From the NCBI RefSeq assembly GCF_004361735.1, contig NZ_SNVV01000009.1, forward strand, positions 124,001 through 188,000: a DNA stretch of 64,000 nt, in the 5' to 3' direction. This DNA is from Azoarcus indigens. Lineage in GTDB: Bacteria > Pseudomonadota > Gammaproteobacteria > Burkholderiales > Rhodocyclaceae. Positions 62,723 to 64,000 of this stretch are shown piece after piece (position 1 is the stretch's first letter; each line of letters begins with the position of its first letter). A program made the position numbers and the translations under genes. The notes beneath the pieces are model-generated. The model worked only from the letters and a program-made list of their open reading frames with translations, had not been told where the DNA came from and searched no databases.

Positions 62723-63943
62723 TCAGGCAGTTGCCACCCGTCCGCCAGCCGCCGCCCCGCTCTCGTGGGCCTCCACCTCCCCCTCCAGCAGACTCGCCAG
62801 GCGTCCGCTCACCGCAGCCCAATCGGCATCCATCACGCTGACCCGGGCGGCCCGGGCCATCTCCTGGCAGGCTTGCCGGTCCAGGCCGAGGCGGCAGACA
62901 GCGGCGATGAAAGCGTCTTCATCCTCCGGCGGGGCCAGCCAGCCGTTCACTCCGTTGCGTACCCGCTCTCCAGCGGCGGCGTAGTCGAAGCCGACCACCG
63001 GCAGGCCGCTCGCCAGCGCCTCGGTGGTGACGTTGCCGAAGGTTTCGGTGAGGCTGGGGAAAAGGAAGAGATCCGCGCTCGCGTAGTGGGCGGCCAGATC
63101 AGCGCCGCTGCGCATGCCGGCGAAGATGGCATCCGGCTCCGCCCGCTCGAGCACCGCCCTCGACGGACCATCGCCGACGATGAGCAAGCGCGCGTCGGGC
63201 TGCTGTACCCGGAGTGCGGCAAAGGCCCGCAGTGCCAGCCCAAGGTTCTTTTCCGGCGCCACCCGGCCCACCACCGCCAGCACCAGCGTATCCGGCGTCG
63301 CACCCCAGTTGCGCCGCAGGGCCTCGTCGCGCCGGGCCGGGGTGAACAGAGTGGTATCCACGCCCCGCGCCACCACCTCCACCCTGCGGATGCCGCCTGC
63401 CCTCAGCTCCTCCGCCAGCGCCGGCGTAGGAACCAGGCACAGGCCGCCCTTGTTGTGGAAACGCCGTAGATAGGCGGCCACCGGCTGCTTCAGCCAGCCA
63501 ATGCCGTAGTAGCGGCTGTAGGTATGGAAATTAGTGTGGAACTCGGTCACCACCGGCAGCCGCAGCTTGCGCGCGGCAGCCACCGCGGACCAGCCCAGGG
63601 GACCCTCCGTCACCACCTGCACCACATCCGGCCGCCGTAGCGACCACATCCGGATCAGGGCGCTGCGCGCCGGCAACCCCATCTTGAGGTGGTTGTAACG
63701 CGGTATCGGCAGCCCCCGCGCCAGCACTTCCTCGAAGCTCTCGCCCACCGCAGCACGGTCATCCGCCCCCTGGCGCGGCCGGATGAGTTGTACCCGGTGC
63801 CCCAACGCGAGCAGGCCATCGACCAGACGGCCGGTGGTCATCGCCACGCCGTTGACCTCGGGCGGATAGGTTTCGGTGACCACCGCAACGCGCAGTTGCC
63901 TGGCGGCACTGGAGAGATGCTGCAGGGTGAGCGGATCGTCCAT
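62723..63943 (-). CDS. GT4-family glycosyltransferase
   Basis: 406 residues, GT-B fold. N-terminal VAVVTETYPPEVNGVAMTTGRLVDGL, central GRVAPEKNLGLALRAFAAL, and nucleotide-sugar site FPSLTETFGNVTTEALASGLPVVGFDYAAAGE with the E-x7-E motif. Closest in style to alpha-mannosyl- or glucosyltransferases acting on lipids. Donor and acceptor unknown. ATG at 63943; the remaining 57 bp of the window show nothing recognisable. Confidence 0.9.
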   Translation of the reverse strand: MDDPLTLQHLSSAARQLRVAVVTETYPPEVNGVAMTTGRLVDGLLALGHRVQLIRPRQGADDRAAVGESFEEVLARGLPIPRYNHLKMGLPARSALIRMWSLRRPDVVQVVTEGPLGWSAVAAARKLRLPVVTEFHTNFHTYSRYYGIGWLKQPVAAYLRRFHNKGGLCLVPTPALAEELRAGGIRRVEVVARGVDTTLFTPARRDEALRRNWGATPDTLVLAVVGRVAPEKNLGLALRAFAALRVQQPDARLLIVGDGPSRAVLERAEPDAIFAGMRSGADLAAHYASADLFLFPSLTETFGNVTTEALASGLPVVGFDYAAAGERVRNGVNGWLAPPEDEDAFIAAVCRLGLDRQACQEMARAARVSVMDADWAAVSGRLASLLEGEVEAHESGAAAGGRVATA

Positions 63944-64000
63944 GCAGCCAGCCTGCCCCGCCGTGGCGACAGCGGCATGACGGCGAAGTGACGTTTCGGT

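Overview
The window is GC-rich bacterial chromosome from a betaproteobacterium. The best fit is Rhodocyclales (Azoarcus/Thauera-like), judged from gene order (dcw cluster followed by lpxC and secA, a rsmI-yraN-diaA-dolP cluster, a DUF2322 gene, accB-accC-prmA-DUF3426) and codon style. The genus cannot be fixed from the sequence alone. There are two parts: a prophage end (1-16416) and a conserved housekeeping backbone (16417-64000).

Prophage (1-16416). The right end of an integrated tailed phage sits against the 3' end of a tRNA-Leu(CAA) gene; the left end lies outside the window. A lambda-like switch is centred on 9148-9219: a Cro-like gene reads leftward and a short CI-like repressor gene rightward, with three copies of a 14-bp operator between them. 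Leftward from the switch come a CII-family regulator, a VapE-type primase-helicase, a block of 9-bp repeats forming a large inverted repeat (possible origin), two small genes, an intrinsic terminator, then the late genes: HNH endonuclease, small and large terminase, portal and prohead protease (cut by the window edge). Rightward, a second promoter (9788-9816) with its -35 and -10 inside two more copies of the same operator drives a tightly overlapped run of small genes of unknown function. These include two mini P-loop proteins, a ParB-like protein with a four-cysteine motif and an excisionase-like protein; the run ends tail to tail against a tyrosine integrase. One gene (10312-10671) lies in the opposite direction inside this run.

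Backbone (16417-64000). queA-tgt (queuosine) and an HDOD gene; yajC-secD-secF; purB with a DUF2322 gene; apaG; argJ; secA opposite dciA; lpxC with a 62-residue membrane protein. Then the complete division and cell-wall cluster on the minus strand, read mraZ-rsmH-ftsL-ftsI-murE-murF-mraY-murD-ftsW-murG-murC-ddl-ftsQ-ftsA-ftsZ, mostly joined by 4-bp stop/start overlaps. Its promoter has a clear -35/-10 followed by four tandem 10-bp MraZ-box-like repeats. Upstream is the RNase P RNA gene, then a lipoprotein gene, pyrC, rsmI opposite yraN-diaA-dolP, mpl, a conserved unknown gene with a TlpA-type thioredoxin gene, aroQ, accB-accC-prmA with a zinc-ribbon DUF3426 gene, dgkA, a glycine-zipper lipoprotein, a PfkB-family kinase and a GT4 glycosyltransferase.

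How it fits together: the backbone concentrates envelope building (lipid A, peptidoglycan, fatty acid, Sec export, outer-membrane lipoproteins) and division. The prophage is probably intact at this end, with a repressor that controls two divergent early operons from one operator family. No CRISPR array, insertion sequence or rRNA operon was seen.
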